DNA of 64,000 nt. Source: a virus. Each line of letters begins with the position of its first letter. Within the stretch, counting starts at the first letter, position 1. Of this stretch, positions 16,639 to 23,592 are shown in pieces. The notes beneath the pieces were generated by a model. The model had not been told where the DNA came from, did no database searches, and was given only the letters and a program-made list of their open reading frames with translations. A program made the translations under genes and the position numbers. The stretch lies in IMG/VR virus record IMGVR_UViG_3300005253_000004, positions 55,471-119,470 of that record; one strand, given 5' to 3'.

Positions 16639-17787
16639 CTATGTTCCACTGTTAGCGAGGTACGAGCCGTACTCAGCATACATTAGTTTGAAGTATTTAT
16701 TCTTAGCTGCCTTCACCCTGTCCGCCTCACTCAATTTACTGAGTGCGATGATGGTTGCCATCTTGGCGATGAGCAACCCGAACTCAGCCTCCAGCTCGGG
16801 GCGCAGCACATACTGGAGTGCCTTGCTCCACTTATTCCAGTTCTCCTCGATGTTGATGTGATGCTCAAGTGCAGAGATCGTAGCGTACAACACATCAACC
16901 TCTGTCTTGGGCGGGATCGGAGCGTTCGCCGGGTCCTTGCAGATAACCTCGGGAGCGATCAGCTTGGTCGTGTTGTTGGCGAAGGCAGAGAACGCAATCC
17001 CGACACCCGAACCGATGCAACCAACGGCTGTCTTGTAGAGCCACTCACCTGCGACACCACCCTTCGGATCCATCTTGTACATGGCCTTGCTCATCATCTC
17101 CCAAGTCCTCGGCGTAGCAAAGGCTTTCTCTGCTGCTGCGAGCTTGACCACCTCGGCAAAGGTGTTCAGACATTGAGGCATTCTCCGAATGAAGGCAGTA
17201 ATCAGGGGGTTGATATGGTTATCAATCGCCCACTCCAACCACGAGTCTACGTCTGTCTTGGCGTAGTAATGCTTCATCCGATTAGCTAGAGCCATCGGCA
17301 TCTCAAATGCCGCTGACTTGTCCTCGACCCTGTTCCCCGCAGCTATGATATAGACGTTATCACGGAGCTGAAGGTTCCCTACTTTCTTCTCACCGAACAC
17401 CTTGAAGCAGGCAGCCTGTGTCTGCTCATGCCCTGTCACGATGTCATCAAAGAAGATAACCATCTTCTTCTTCTGCCATTCGGGAGGTGCCTCGGTGCTG
17501 GCATGGTACGCCCAGATGGGAGCGAGGATCCGAGTAGCCACAGCCTCACCCTTGTGCTTGTACTCAAACGGCACACCACTGATATCGGTGGGCTCCGAGC
17601 ATCCAGCGAGAACCAGCACGATCTCATGCGGATCCTCTTTCCTTGAGAACACAGCCTTGGTTGCCTCGGTCTTGCCAATACCGGGAGGACCCCAGATCAT
17701 AGTGGCAAACTCAGGCCCTAGCCTGTACACGATGTCAAGGATCTCACTCACATTCTGCTGGCAGATTTCCTGTCCTGCTGTTCCCAT
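16639..17787 (-). CDS. MoxR-type AAA+ ATPase
   Basis: 382 aa. Walker A is GPPGIGKT (33-40), Walker B VIFFDDIV (110-117), with AAGNRVEDKS as sensor region and a following arginine-rich LANRMKHYY. MoxR ATPases act as chaperone-like remodelers with VWA partners, here the gene at 14493-15710. The usual context is metal insertion or complex assembly; the phage role is unknown. Confidence 0.88.
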   Translation of the reverse strand: MGTAGQEICQQNVSEILDIVYRLGPEFATMIWGPPGIGKTEATKAVFSRKEDPHEIVLVLAGCSEPTDISGVPFEYKHKGEAVATRILAPIWAYHASTEAPPEWQKKKMVIFFDDIVTGHEQTQAACFKVFGEKKVGNLQLRDNVYIIAAGNRVEDKSAAFEMPMALANRMKHYYAKTDVDSWLEWAIDNHINPLITAFIRRMPQCLNTFAEVVKLAAAEKAFATPRTWEMMSKAMYKMDPKGGVAGEWLYKTAVGCIGSGVGIAFSAFANNTTKLIAPEVICKDPANAPIPPKTEVDVLYATISALEHHINIEENWNKWSKALQYVLRPELEAEFGLLIAKMATIIALSKLSEADRVKAAKNKYFKLMYAEYGSYLANSGT

Positions 17788-17788
17788 T

Positions 17789-18031
17789 TTACTTCTCCTC
17801 TTTGGTGTTGTTGTTGAAGCGTGATTCGTCTGCTGCGTCCATGAAACCTACACCACCTGGGGGCATGTTACCCCATAGGTACTCGGTTATTTCTTCTGCG
17901 GTGTCACCAGGTATACCTATAGAAATCACATACCTTTTTACTTGCTCTGGCTTTCGTTTCATTGCGGCCTTTACGAGGTTACTTAGCATGTCTTTAGTCA
18001 TTGCTTTACCCGATGGTTTAAATCTACTCAT
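17789..18031 (-). CDS. Hypothetical protein, 80 aa
   Basis: Unrecognised. Starts at ATG 18031 after a strong GGAGGA site. The N-terminus is basic and helical (MSRFKPSGKAMTKDM); the C-terminus is Gly/Asn-rich and acidic. It directly precedes MoxR and is probably translated with it. Confidence 0.55.
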   Translation of the reverse strand: MSRFKPSGKAMTKDMLSNLVKAAMKRKPEQVKRYVISIGIPGDTAEEITEYLWGNMPPGGVGFMDAADESRFNNNTKEEK

Positions 18032-18324
18032 GTTCCTCCTTCGAGCCCCCAGTTTCTTAAGCGTACAACTGCTTGTATCCCATCAGGTACAGGCGCCTCG
18101 CAATGCAAACAAATTGGATCGCAATCTATCTCCCAACAATACTCACCATAGTAGAATTTAGGGTCGCCGGGTGCAGGCTTATTAGGGTTGTAGCTAAGAG
18201 TACACGCTTCATGCGATCCATAAACGTGCTGTGTTCTGTAATCGGTTCCGCTGTCGTGTATGACAGCCCATCCTTCAGACTCAAGGAGCAACTCTTCTTT
18301 GTCTAACAACTCAATTGCCTTCAT
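18028..18324 (-). CDS. W-HxC-CxxC family small protein, copy 14
   Basis: 98 aa. ESEGWAVIH strand, SHEAC (one extra residue in the His-Cys site), CLHC, then PVPDGIQAVVRLRNW. A Tyr/Trp-rich insert (FYYGEYCWEIDCD) lies between the two metal sites. Function unknown. Confidence 0.78.
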   Translation of the reverse strand: MKAIELLDKEELLLESEGWAVIHDSGTDYRTQHVYGSHEACTLSYNPNKPAPGDPKFYYGEYCWEIDCDPICLHCEAPVPDGIQAVVRLRNWGLEGGT

Positions 18325-18326
18325 GG

Positions 18327-18677
18327 TTACTTCCCCACATCTGAGAGTAGGACGTAGTGTACCAACTCCTTGAAGGCATCACTCATCTCACTCAGTTCTT
18401 TCTGACAGTCACACAGTTCCTCTCCAGGTTCTTCGCTGGAGTCTTTGGAACACGCTGATACCCCTGCTCTACCGTACCTGTGGGAATCCCAATCCTTTGC
18501 TGACACCACCTTGAGGGTGGTCGTGCTGATGCTGTCACCTTCAAAGACATCGAGAATCTTGAGTACAGTGCCGGGTTCAAGCACATCGTTGGTTGTCACG
18601 ACGGCGGGGTAATAGATATACATGGTGTTCGTACCCGGCCTGATCTTCCTCGGTCGCTGTAGTAACGATAGGTTCAT
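18327..18677 (-). CDS. Hypothetical protein, 116 aa
   Basis: Unrecognised. The first 70 residues look like a small beta domain (MYIYYPAVVTTNDVLEPGTVLKI). A Cys/Glu-rich link (ACSKDSSEEPGEELCDC) and a helical C-terminus follow. Contiguous with the leftward transcript. Confidence 0.5.
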   Translation of the reverse strand: MNLSLLQRPRKIRPGTNTMYIYYPAVVTTNDVLEPGTVLKILDVFEGDSISTTTLKVVSAKDWDSHRYGRAGVSACSKDSSEEPGEELCDCQKELSEMSDAFKELVHYVLLSDVGK

Positions 18678-18707
18678 TGGTTTTTCTCCATTCGCTCGAC
18701 ATACAGC

Positions 18708-19058
18708 TTACTTGATTTCGGGCAGGTTGTCAAGTCCACCTCCCTTGGTGTCGTACTGTAGGCTATAGAGTGTAACCCCAAAGAGGTTCGTCTCCTCTTT
18801 GAGTACACCCTTAGCTATGTACTCGTCCTTGATGATGGTGAACTCCTTGCTGGTGCAACCGCAATGCTTTCGTATGTCCTCCTCGTCAAGAGCAGCACCT
18901 CCACCCTTGACAACCACCGCCTCCAAGAACATGTACCTGTTGAACACACCGTGTGTGATAGCCGGAGGCATCGCCTTCATCAGCCCTTCGATTGCCTCAG
19001 TCACCACCGGGTTGAGGGTAGGTCCTTGGCACGCCTCTGCTTCTGCTCGTTCACTCAT
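18708..19058 (-). CDS. Hypothetical protein, possible winged helix
   Basis: 116 aa. After a 30-residue lead, helices and a strand pair (FNRYMFLEAVV ... DEEDIRKHCGCTSKEFTIIKDEYIAKGVLKEE) look like a small winged-helix fold, ending in a beta hairpin (LFGVTLYSLQY). This is a fold guess from the sequence pattern. Its start overlaps the next gene upstream. Confidence 0.5.
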   Translation of the reverse strand: MSERAEAEACQGPTLNPVVTEAIEGLMKAMPPAITHGVFNRYMFLEAVVVKGGGAALDEEDIRKHCGCTSKEFTIIKDEYIAKGVLKEETNLFGVTLYSLQYDTKGGGLDNLPEIK

Positions 19059-19333
19059 CCCGACACCTCAAGGCAGTACTGGTACAAGGGGCGCTGCCGT
19101 TGGTTGGTATGCATCCTACCCGTGCCGACCTTGCGTGCCTTACGGTCACGGGACTCAGCCCTTGCGTTCTCTTTTTCCAAGAGATTAGAAACAAGCGCAT
19201 GACCTATCGGGATCTCGGTTGCCGGATCCTCCTCTCCGTAGTGGTCGATGTACCTGTGTGTGGGCATCTGATGTATCTTCTTGCACACCCGACACCGCCT
19301 TGTAACATAGACACGGAACTTAACTTTCGTCAT
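19055..19333 (-). CDS. Small basic CxxC protein
   Basis: 92 aa. RRCRVCKKIH near residues 12-21 is a zinc-knuckle-like site, and the rest is Arg/Glu-rich helix (ENARAESRDRKARK). It likely binds nucleic acid (inference). A GGGAG site precedes ATG 19333. Confidence 0.5.
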   Translation of the reverse strand: MTKVKFRVYVTRRCRVCKKIHQMPTHRYIDHYGEEDPATEIPIGHALVSNLLEKENARAESRDRKARKVGTGRMHTNQRQRPLYQYCLEVSG

Positions 19334-19360
19334 GTCGTTCTCCCTTTCTGTGGTTGTACC

Positions 19361-19525
19361 TTACACCTTCTTAGGATAGAAGTGATCTCGTAGATCAAAC
19401 TTATCATCCTCATCGCAATGCTTCTGCCAATGGAAATCACACACACTAACACACCGAGTGCGCTTTTTGAAGGCAGCGTACTCTAAGTAGAAGAATCGTC
19501 TACACCTCTTAACATCACAGTTCAT
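19361..19525 (-). CDS. Small Cys/His-rich protein, 54 aa
   Basis: The start is ATG 19525, overlapping the upstream stop (ATGA), rather than the longer frame. Cys residues and HWQKHC give a candidate metal site, e.g. CDVKRC, CVSVCDFHWQKHC. Function unknown. Confidence 0.5.
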   Translation of the reverse strand: MNCDVKRCRRFFYLEYAAFKKRTRCVSVCDFHWQKHCDEDDKFDLRDHFYPKKV

Positions 19526-19752
19526 TGTCCCTTCTCTCTGTTCTTCTTGATTAGTTTGTTGGCGTAGTCTTGAAACCACTCAGCCCATTCTTCATCCTCG
19601 ACCCAAGTATGGTCCTCTTCACGTTGGGCAACGTGGAGGCAGAACATATTGAATACTGAGTCCACTTCAGGCTCAGACTCAAGGCAAAACTCCAACAAAT
19701 CCAACACCTTACGCCGGTGCTTGTCCATCAAGGGCTTGCGTGTGATACTCAT
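19522..19752 (-). CDS. Hypothetical acidic helical protein, 76 aa
   Basis: Unrecognised. Mostly helical and acidic, with Trp-rich EDHTWVEDEEWAEWFQDY in the C-terminal half. Ends in a basic KKNREKG tail. Overlaps the membrane microprotein upstream. Confidence 0.5.
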   Translation of the reverse strand: MSITRKPLMDKHRRKVLDLLEFCLESEPEVDSVFNMFCLHVAQREEDHTWVEDEEWAEWFQDYANKLIKKNREKGQ

Positions 19753-19844
19753 AGCACTGTACTACACAGCGCACCTGCTATAGCGATGAACGCCAACTCC
19801 CCGAGGAGTATGATCCAACCACTCGCTCGCTGTAGTCTACTCAT
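19749..19844 (-). CDS. Membrane microprotein, 31 aa
   Basis: ATG 19844 overlaps the upstream stop (TGATG) and follows GAGGGG. After a short basic lead, one hydrophobic helix fills the chain (GWIILLGELAFIAIAGALC). One of nine such tiny membrane genes in this region. Real by position and overlap; function unknown. Confidence 0.5.
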   Translation of the reverse strand: MSRLQRASGWIILLGELAFIAIAGALCSTVL

Positions 19845-20068
19845 CACACATCCCCTCTGAATGATGCTGACTTTTCCCACTCAACAGCCACCTCAACGAT
19901 GGACCCTGCATCAATACCACCAGCAAGACGCTGCGCTTCCTTGCAATGCCCATGCCCGCTGAAGATGAGCTTCTTTAGTTGCTGTTCATTGGTACGCTTG
20001 CCCCGCTCAGCTTGTCGTGCCTCTGCTGCTGTGCGTCGTGCCTCCTTAGCAACTCTACCTTTTCTCAT
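19844..20068 (-). CDS. Hypothetical basic protein, 74 aa
   Basis: The N-terminal half is a strongly basic, Ala-rich helix (KEARRTAAEARQAERGKR). The C-terminal half contains FSGHGHCKEAQRLAGG. It may bind nucleic acid (inference). It overlaps the upstream HTH gene. Confidence 0.5.
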   Translation of the reverse strand: MRKGRVAKEARRTAAEARQAERGKRTNEQQLKKLIFSGHGHCKEAQRLAGGIDAGSIVEVAVEWEKSASFRGDV

Positions 20069-20252
20069 CGTCCTCGTCCTTTCTTGTCTCTACGCTGTGA
20101 AGTATCTCTTTCTGTAGGCTATCGGGCTGTGTCACCTTGCGTACCCGGCGTAGCCCTGCCTCATCGGGGCGTCCGATCTTGCGTGCTATCTGCTCGTCAG
20201 TCATCCCTTTCAGTGCCATCTTCTTGATCCGCTCGTCGGTTTGATTGAACAT
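20055..20252 (-). CDS. Small helix-turn-helix protein, 65 aa
   Basis: ATG 20252 is chosen because GGAGAAAG precedes it. The first 45 residues look like a helix-turn-helix: DERIKKMALKGMTDEQIARK followed by a recognition-like RRVRKV. The tail is acidic. Possible DNA-binding regulator. Its start is nested inside the end of the membrane gene upstream. Confidence 0.55.
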   Translation of the reverse strand: MFNQTDERIKKMALKGMTDEQIARKIGRPDEAGLRRVRKVTQPDSLQKEILHSVETRKDEDDEKR

Positions 20253-20571
20253 CTTTCTCCTCCGCAACCCGCATCGCCTGTGTCAGCTCAAGTTCGACCT
20301 CTTTCATGGTAGCATGGAAAGCTTCGGTTGCTTCCTTGATCCTCTGCTCTTGGTCATTGGTGAGCTTCACGCTGACTTTATTGGTGCTTTTGTTTTTGAG
20401 GGCTTTGCGTGCCTTGTACACCCACCACATAACACACGCAGCCATTGCGATAGCCCAGCCTGTGCTTGGGTCCTCGTCGCTCAACTGCAAGACCATAGCC
20501 AGTAGGCACCACACCGCTGCGAACAGCGCACCTTGGAATGTTTCGAACCATGTAAAAAACCTGTGAAACAT
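20197..20571 (-). CDS. Two-helix membrane protein
   Basis: 124 aa. Two hydrophobic segments at about 12-32 (GALFAAVWCLLAMVLQL) and 39-55 (WAIAMAACVMWWVY), then a basic turn and a long charged helix. The topology is holin-like, but it is not near the lysis genes, so its role is open. Confidence 0.55.
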   Translation of the reverse strand: MFHRFFTWFETFQGALFAAVWCLLAMVLQLSDEDPSTGWAIAMAACVMWWVYKARKALKNKSTNKVSVKLTNDQEQRIKEATEAFHATMKEVELELTQAMRVAEEKDVQSNRRADQEDGTERDD

Positions 20572-20575
20572 TACG

Positions 20576-20746
20576 TCACTCCTCTTTGTCTGTCAAAGCA
20601 AGCACGTCTGTCACGTACCTAAGGCACGATGGGTGGTGATCGTTGATACAACCAACATCATCGCATCCGTTTACTCTGCTCTTGAAGCACGCTATTACAC
20701 CCAAGAGACAGGTTCGTATCGCTTTGTACTTCTCTTTGTCTGTCAT
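20576..20746 (-). CDS. Small Cys-rich protein, 56 aa
   Basis: ATG 20746 overlaps the stop of the membrane microprotein upstream (ATGA). Contains several Cys (RTCLLGVIACF, GCDDVGC, HHPSC) that could form disulfides or a metal site. Function unknown. Confidence 0.45.
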   Translation of the reverse strand: MTDKEKYKAIRTCLLGVIACFKSRVNGCDDVGCINDHHPSCLRYVTDVLALTDKEE

Positions 20747-20850
20747 ATACTTATGCCGCCTGTGATTCGGGTGAACATTGATGTGATCTGCTCTGCGTAA
20801 TGGACATGAGCAAGCCACCCTAGTACTACTCCGACGATCAGTCTTAGCAT
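20743..20850 (-). CDS. Membrane microprotein, 35 aa
   Basis: ATG 20850 overlaps the upstream stop (TAATG) with AGGAG upstream; it ends by overlapping the next start. One hydrophobic helix (LRLIVGVVLGWLAHV) then a polar tail. Confidence 0.5.
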   Translation of the reverse strand: MLRLIVGVVLGWLAHVHYAEQITSMFTRITGGISI

Positions 20851-21257
20851 TACTTATCTCCTTCCTCTTTGAATGTGAACGAGTAGCTCTTGCCATCGAC
20901 AATGCACAGTGCTTCCTTTTCCTTCTTCTTCTGCTCCTTTAGGTGCTTGGCGAGGCTCTTGTCGTATGCCTTCTTGTTCTTGCTGGTCCACTCAACGAGG
21001 TAGTCCACCACATCGAGTGCCGAGTGGCAGCACGCATTACAGACATGGTGTCTTTCCAGATTCCACTGGTTGTTTGGGTGCGTCCACGAGCAGTACCTAG
21101 TGGGTCCGACCTCCCACTGAGCCATGAAGTATGTCTCGTCACGCAACCAATCTTGGCACCGCTCACACTGGACCCAGTATTTCTCTTTCTCCTTCCACTC
21201 CGACTGGTTGATCTCTTTGATCTCGGCCGCTTGGTGATGCCGTGTGTCTAGTCTCAT
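20850..21257 (-). CDS. Zinc-finger-like protein, 135 aa
   Basis: ATG 21257 overlaps the upstream stop. CERCQDW near residues 32-38 and HHVCNACCHS near 71-80 form a likely four-ligand metal site about 40 residues apart. The C-terminus is a Lys/Glu-rich helix. Resembles small phage HNH or zinc-ribbon proteins without catalytic residues. Confidence 0.55.
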   Translation of the reverse strand: MRLDTRHHQAAEIKEINQSEWKEKEKYWVQCERCQDWLRDETYFMAQWEVGPTRYCSWTHPNNQWNLERHHVCNACCHSALDVVDYLVEWTSKNKKAYDKSLAKHLKEQKKKEKEALCIVDGKSYSFTFKEEGDK

Positions 21258-21403
21258 CACTTCTCCTCATTGGACAACGAGCCATCGCTCTTGCTCATGT
21301 AACAGTCACCGATGGCCTTCATCGGTGCGTAACACCACGCGCATGGTTGGTTGTTCTTCACGCATTGTGCCTCATGGTGGCATTCAGTGCAATGTATTGT
21401 CAT
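21257..21403 (-). CDS. Small Cys-rich protein, 48 aa
   Basis: ATG 21403 follows GGAGGTAGT. HCTECHHEAQC and CAWCYAP give two candidate metal-binding pairs. The CAWC...P spacing is faintly like the family's CxxC-Pro helix, but no Trp strand is present. Function unknown. Confidence 0.5.
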   Translation of the reverse strand: MTIHCTECHHEAQCVKNNQPCAWCYAPMKAIGDCYMSKSDGSLSNEEK

Positions 21404-21404
21404 A

Positions 21405-21476
21405 CTACCTCCGTGCTGTGACGGTAAAGAACAACCAAGATACCAAAACAATTCCTACAAAATGATACCACTCCAT
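21405..21476 (-). CDS. Membrane microprotein, 23 aa
   Basis: ATG 21476 has a TGGAG site upstream, and the stop overlaps the ribosome site of the next gene. Almost entirely one hydrophobic helix (FVGIVLVSWLFFTV) with a basic end. Very short, so only tentative. Confidence 0.35.
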   Translation of the reverse strand: MEWYHFVGIVLVSWLFFTVTARR

Positions 21477-21491
21477 AGCGTACTCCAGTGA

Positions 21492-21560
21492 CTATGATGC
21501 TTCATGCAGCATAGACCAATGGCTACAAGGCCCGGAGACCCCGTGCCATTGAGCTATGCT
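21492..21560 (-). promoter_or_regulatory. CATAG switch-like RNA element, copy 1
   Basis: On the minus strand GCATAG-CT-CAATGGC pairs with GCCATTG-GT-CTATGC across a 21-nt loop: 6 bp, a 2x2 internal loop, then 7 bp. The 3' CTATG can instead pair with a downstream CATAG (loop GCATGAAG). The two hairpins are mutually exclusive. The element lies between the GKARW gene and the microprotein start. Confidence 0.6.
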
Positions 21561-21561
21561 A

Positions 21562-21948
21562 CTAGCTGGCCTTGAAAGTACCGGCCTTGTTCTTCGTGCC
21601 CATCACCACAAAGCTCGGAACGTGCTCAGACTGGATACTCCAAGCACCTTCGCTCTTTGAGAAACGAGCCTTGCCTCGGCCAGATGCACCGAAGCGGATC
21701 TTCTTGATCTCTTTCAGCACGGCCTCGGCCTCCGGGTTACCCCGAGGTGAACCGAGCGGCATGTCATTGGAGTCCACGAACTCCATGAATACGTACTCCG
21801 TGCCGTACTCGTCGCTGTTCTTGTCGTTCCGGTACCCGATGACTCGTCCGAAACTCCCTTTGGACTTCGGGCTTTCGCTCTTCTTGATGAAGGCTTCGAG
21901 GCGAGCGAGTTCCGCTTTCTGCTGCTTGAGTGTCATCTTCTTGGGCAT
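21562..21948 (-). CDS. GKARW-family small protein, paralog A
   Basis: 128 aa. Helical N-terminus (LKQQKAELARLEAFIKK), a strand pair (YVFMEFV), then the signature IRFGASGRGKARFSK and W..Q...PSFVVMG. It is paralogous to 27835-28128 and 28412-28708. Function unknown; the basic GRGKAR segment could touch nucleic acid (inference). It has its own promoter and structured leader. Confidence 0.65.
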   Translation of the reverse strand: MPKKMTLKQQKAELARLEAFIKKSESPKSKGSFGRVIGYRNDKNSDEYGTEYVFMEFVDSNDMPLGSPRGNPEAEAVLKEIKKIRFGASGRGKARFSKSEGAWSIQSEHVPSFVVMGTKNKAGTFKAS

Positions 21949-21961
21949 TTGGATCTCCTAT

Positions 21962-22056
21962 TGAGGGCCTCTAGTGTGGCACTATGCCTCACTAGCTAAC
22001 CCTCAGCGTGCTGGTCCCATTGACCAACACATCCATTGAGGCACACCACCTCAATG
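21962..22056 (-). promoter_or_regulatory. Three-hairpin leader RNA
   Basis: Read leftward: CATTGAGG/CCTCAATG (8 bp, 22056-22034), TGTTGGTC/GACCAGCA (8 bp, one wobble, 22029-22009), and a long branched stem TGAGGG...CCCTCA enclosing CTAGTG/CACTAG and GGC/GCC (22005-21962). All lie between the promoter at 22080-22108 and the gene at 21948. Confidence 0.65.
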
Positions 22057-22079
22057 AATCTGCCGGTCGATCTGCCTAC

Positions 22080-22108
22080 ATTTTGACATAACTTGAGCAG
22101 GTTGTCAA
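22080..22108 (-). promoter_or_regulatory. Sigma-70-like promoter, TTGACA-N17-CAAAAT
   Basis: Minus strand TTGACA (22108-22103), 17-nt spacer, CAAAAT (22085-22080). The -35 is a perfect consensus; the -10 is 4/6. Expected start near 22073, leaving a leader of about 125 nt containing three hairpins. Confidence 0.5.
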
Positions 22109-22239
22109 CTCACCTCCTTAGCATTACAGTCAGTGCAAGTGTGCTTCCTCCCTGTCCAATGATAGTAGCAGCCAACGGAACAGATAAAATCATACCTTCT
22201 GACCGGATAGAATACCCACGGATACTGAAGGACCTTCAT
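22105..22239 (-). CDS. Small CxxxC/CxxC protein, 44 aa
   Basis: ATG 22239 follows a TGAGGTG site. The chain has CSVGC (20-24), His27 and CTDC (35-38), a four-Cys arrangement that could bind zinc. Aromatic-rich N-terminus (YPWVFYPVRRY). Function unknown. Confidence 0.5.
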   Translation of the reverse strand: MKVLQYPWVFYPVRRYDFICSVGCYYHWTGRKHTCTDCNAKEVS

Positions 22240-22249
22240 AAACGACACC

Positions 22250-22480
22250 TCAGCCAGTATCATACGCACCCTTCCTTCGTACCACGTTGTGCATCGTCAC
22301 ACCAGACACCTTGTAATGGGTGGCTAGGGCCTTGAGTGTAGTACCCTCGACGAAGAACTCCTTGCGGCACCGAGCCACCTGTGAGGGTGTCAGCTTCTTT
22401 CCCTTGTCTTTGGAACTCATGTTCTTGTTCAGACCAAGCAAGTGCATGGCTTCTCCTATTTCGATGGGCTTGTGTCTCAT
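22250..22480 (-). CDS. Helix-turn-helix protein, 76 aa
   Basis: The C-terminal half is an HTH: KLTPSQVARCRKEFF, TTLKALATHYKVS, VTMHNVVRRKGAY, much like the DNA-binding tails of HNH homing nucleases. The N-terminus contains AMHLLGLNKN. Likely DNA-binding. AAGGAGCTGAA precedes ATG 22480, the same leader as the next two genes. Confidence 0.65.
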   Translation of the reverse strand: MRHKPIEIGEAMHLLGLNKNMSSKDKGKKLTPSQVARCRKEFFVEGTTLKALATHYKVSGVTMHNVVRRKGAYDTG

Positions 22481-22490
22481 TTCAGCTCCT

Positions 22491-22805
22491 TCAGTCGTCG
22501 TTCATGTTACGGCCACAGAATATACGCAGCCACCAAGGCTTGCGAAGCTTCTTGAACACCGCTCTACCACAAGCGCAGTGCCAATCTACCCAGTGCCAAT
22601 CTACCCACCACCCAGGCCACCGCTCTCTCAAGGATCTGACTATTCTCTCCGCCGGTTCAGCAGTTAGATAATCATAGAACAGTACCTCTCCAGCCATGTA
22701 AACGGAGTTCTTACAAGGTTTGTACTTTTGTGCCTTGTCATAATCATGCGCTGCACACAAGCACTCGACGTTGCAGCTTACATCCTCCGATAGATTGTGT
22801 CTCAT
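22491..22805 (-). CDS. Hypothetical protein with WVDWH repeat
   Basis: 104 aa from ATG 22805, preceded by AAAGGAGCTGAA. The N-terminal half is Cys-rich (CNVECLCAAHDYDKAQK). A 15-bp tandem duplication gives WVDWHWVDWHCACG, then a basic Trp-rich end. Function unknown. Confidence 0.5.
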   Translation of the reverse strand: MRHNLSEDVSCNVECLCAAHDYDKAQKYKPCKNSVYMAGEVLFYDYLTAEPAERIVRSLRERWPGWWVDWHWVDWHCACGRAVFKKLRKPWWLRIFCGRNMNDD

Positions 22806-22818
22806 TTCAGCTCCTTTC

Positions 22819-22938
22819 TTACAGTACACTGAGTAGCAAGCAGGCTAGCACACCTAGTAATGCGGCGCGTAGCCGTAGTATTGTATCTCGGTTCTTGAAT
22901 CTTTCTCCTATGACCTCAAGCAACTGTTCATCGCTCAT
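22819..22938 (-). CDS. Membrane microprotein, 39 aa
   Basis: ATG 22938 follows AAAGGAGCTAAA. Amphipathic N-terminus (MSDEQLLEVIGERFKN), C-terminal transmembrane helix (ALLGVLACLLLSVL). Tail-anchored layout. The ATG chosen removes a 31-residue extension without ribosome site. Confidence 0.55.
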   Translation of the reverse strand: MSDEQLLEVIGERFKNRDTILRLRAALLGVLACLLLSVL

Positions 22939-22939
22939 T

Positions 22940-23128
22940 TTAGCTCCTTTTACACACTCTGGAGAAGCATAGCTTAGCAGACGAGGACAGTCCTCGTTGC
23001 GTAGAGTCAGTGCAGACCTTGCCTCTCTCATAGGTGATGATGTTGCCTAATCTTTGGTTCTCTTCGATGTCGAGGCAGCAGCCTGAAATCCAAGGCAGCA
23101 GCAGCAGTACAACGATCAGGTATCTCAC
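22940..23128 (-). CDS. Small lipoprotein, 62 aa
   Basis: GTG start at 23128 overlaps the upstream stop (TAGTG) and follows GAGGAG. A signal helix (RYLIVVLLLLPWISGC) ends in a lipobox-like ISGC. The mature part is about 45 residues with further Cys. An exported lipoprotein; it could be an outer-membrane spanin or an envelope-exclusion factor (inference). Confidence 0.6.
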   Translation of the reverse strand: MRYLIVVLLLLPWISGCCLDIEENQRLGNIITYERGKVCTDSTQRGLSSSAKLCFSRVCKRS

Positions 23129-23424
23129 TATGTCTCCTCGTTCTCGCAACGGTTGCCATACCAAACCAACTCTTGCATTCCTATTACTTGGTCGGGTGCT
23201 GACTCTCCGCACACCTGACAAGACCAGCCCTCCTTGAAATCGTAGTTGCAGTAGGCATACACAGAGTCTACTGAGTTGGCTTCGGTACATCTTGCATCAT
23301 TAATGTGCTTGTGTCTAGCACCAGCATTCCATTGGCGTCCCATGTGCCGATACCTATGGATCACCCAGTTATCTTCCAAATCTAGGTAGGTATCCTCTAT
23401 AAAGCTTTTGAAGTGCCTGCTCAC
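23128..23424 (-). CDS. W-HxC-CxxC family small protein, copy 15
   Basis: 98 aa. LEDNWVIHRY strand, RHKH (HxH variant), CQVC, then SAPDQVIGMQELVWY. Acidic C-terminal tail. Extra Cys at ARC and AYC in the loop. Function unknown. Confidence 0.78.
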   Translation of the reverse strand: MSRHFKSFIEDTYLDLEDNWVIHRYRHMGRQWNAGARHKHINDARCTEANSVDSVYAYCNYDFKEGWSCQVCGESAPDQVIGMQELVWYGNRCENEET

Positions 23425-23591
23425 TGTATCTCCAAATCATTCCAATGAAAGTTCGGATGACATGCCAAGATACCAGCACGGTACGCCAACACTATGGCAT
23501 CATCCATGTCACACTCCAAAGCAGCTAGATTCTGTTTTGCTACCTCTGCCTTGAGTTGTTTGATCTTTGCTGCCAGTGTGTCGTTGTCCAT
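23421..23591 (-). CDS. Small helical protein, 56 aa
   Basis: ATG 23591 follows GGGAGAAGTAAC, the same leader as at 15871. N-terminal Lys/Ala coiled coil (AAKIKQLKAEVAKQN), then a Cys/His-bearing tail. Like 15764-15871 it follows a W-HxC-CxxC copy ending in WEK, so the two-gene unit was probably duplicated. Confidence 0.5.
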   Translation of the reverse strand: MDNDTLAAKIKQLKAEVAKQNLAALECDMDDAIVLAYRAGILACHPNFHWNDLEIQ

Positions 23592-23592
23592 G

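Noticed and set aside
21492-21560. A tRNA gene (the sequence GCATAGCTCAATGG looks like a D-arm)
   Set aside because: No 7-bp anticodon loop, no T-arm motif and no acceptor pairing; the other copies share the hairpin but not any tRNA layout.
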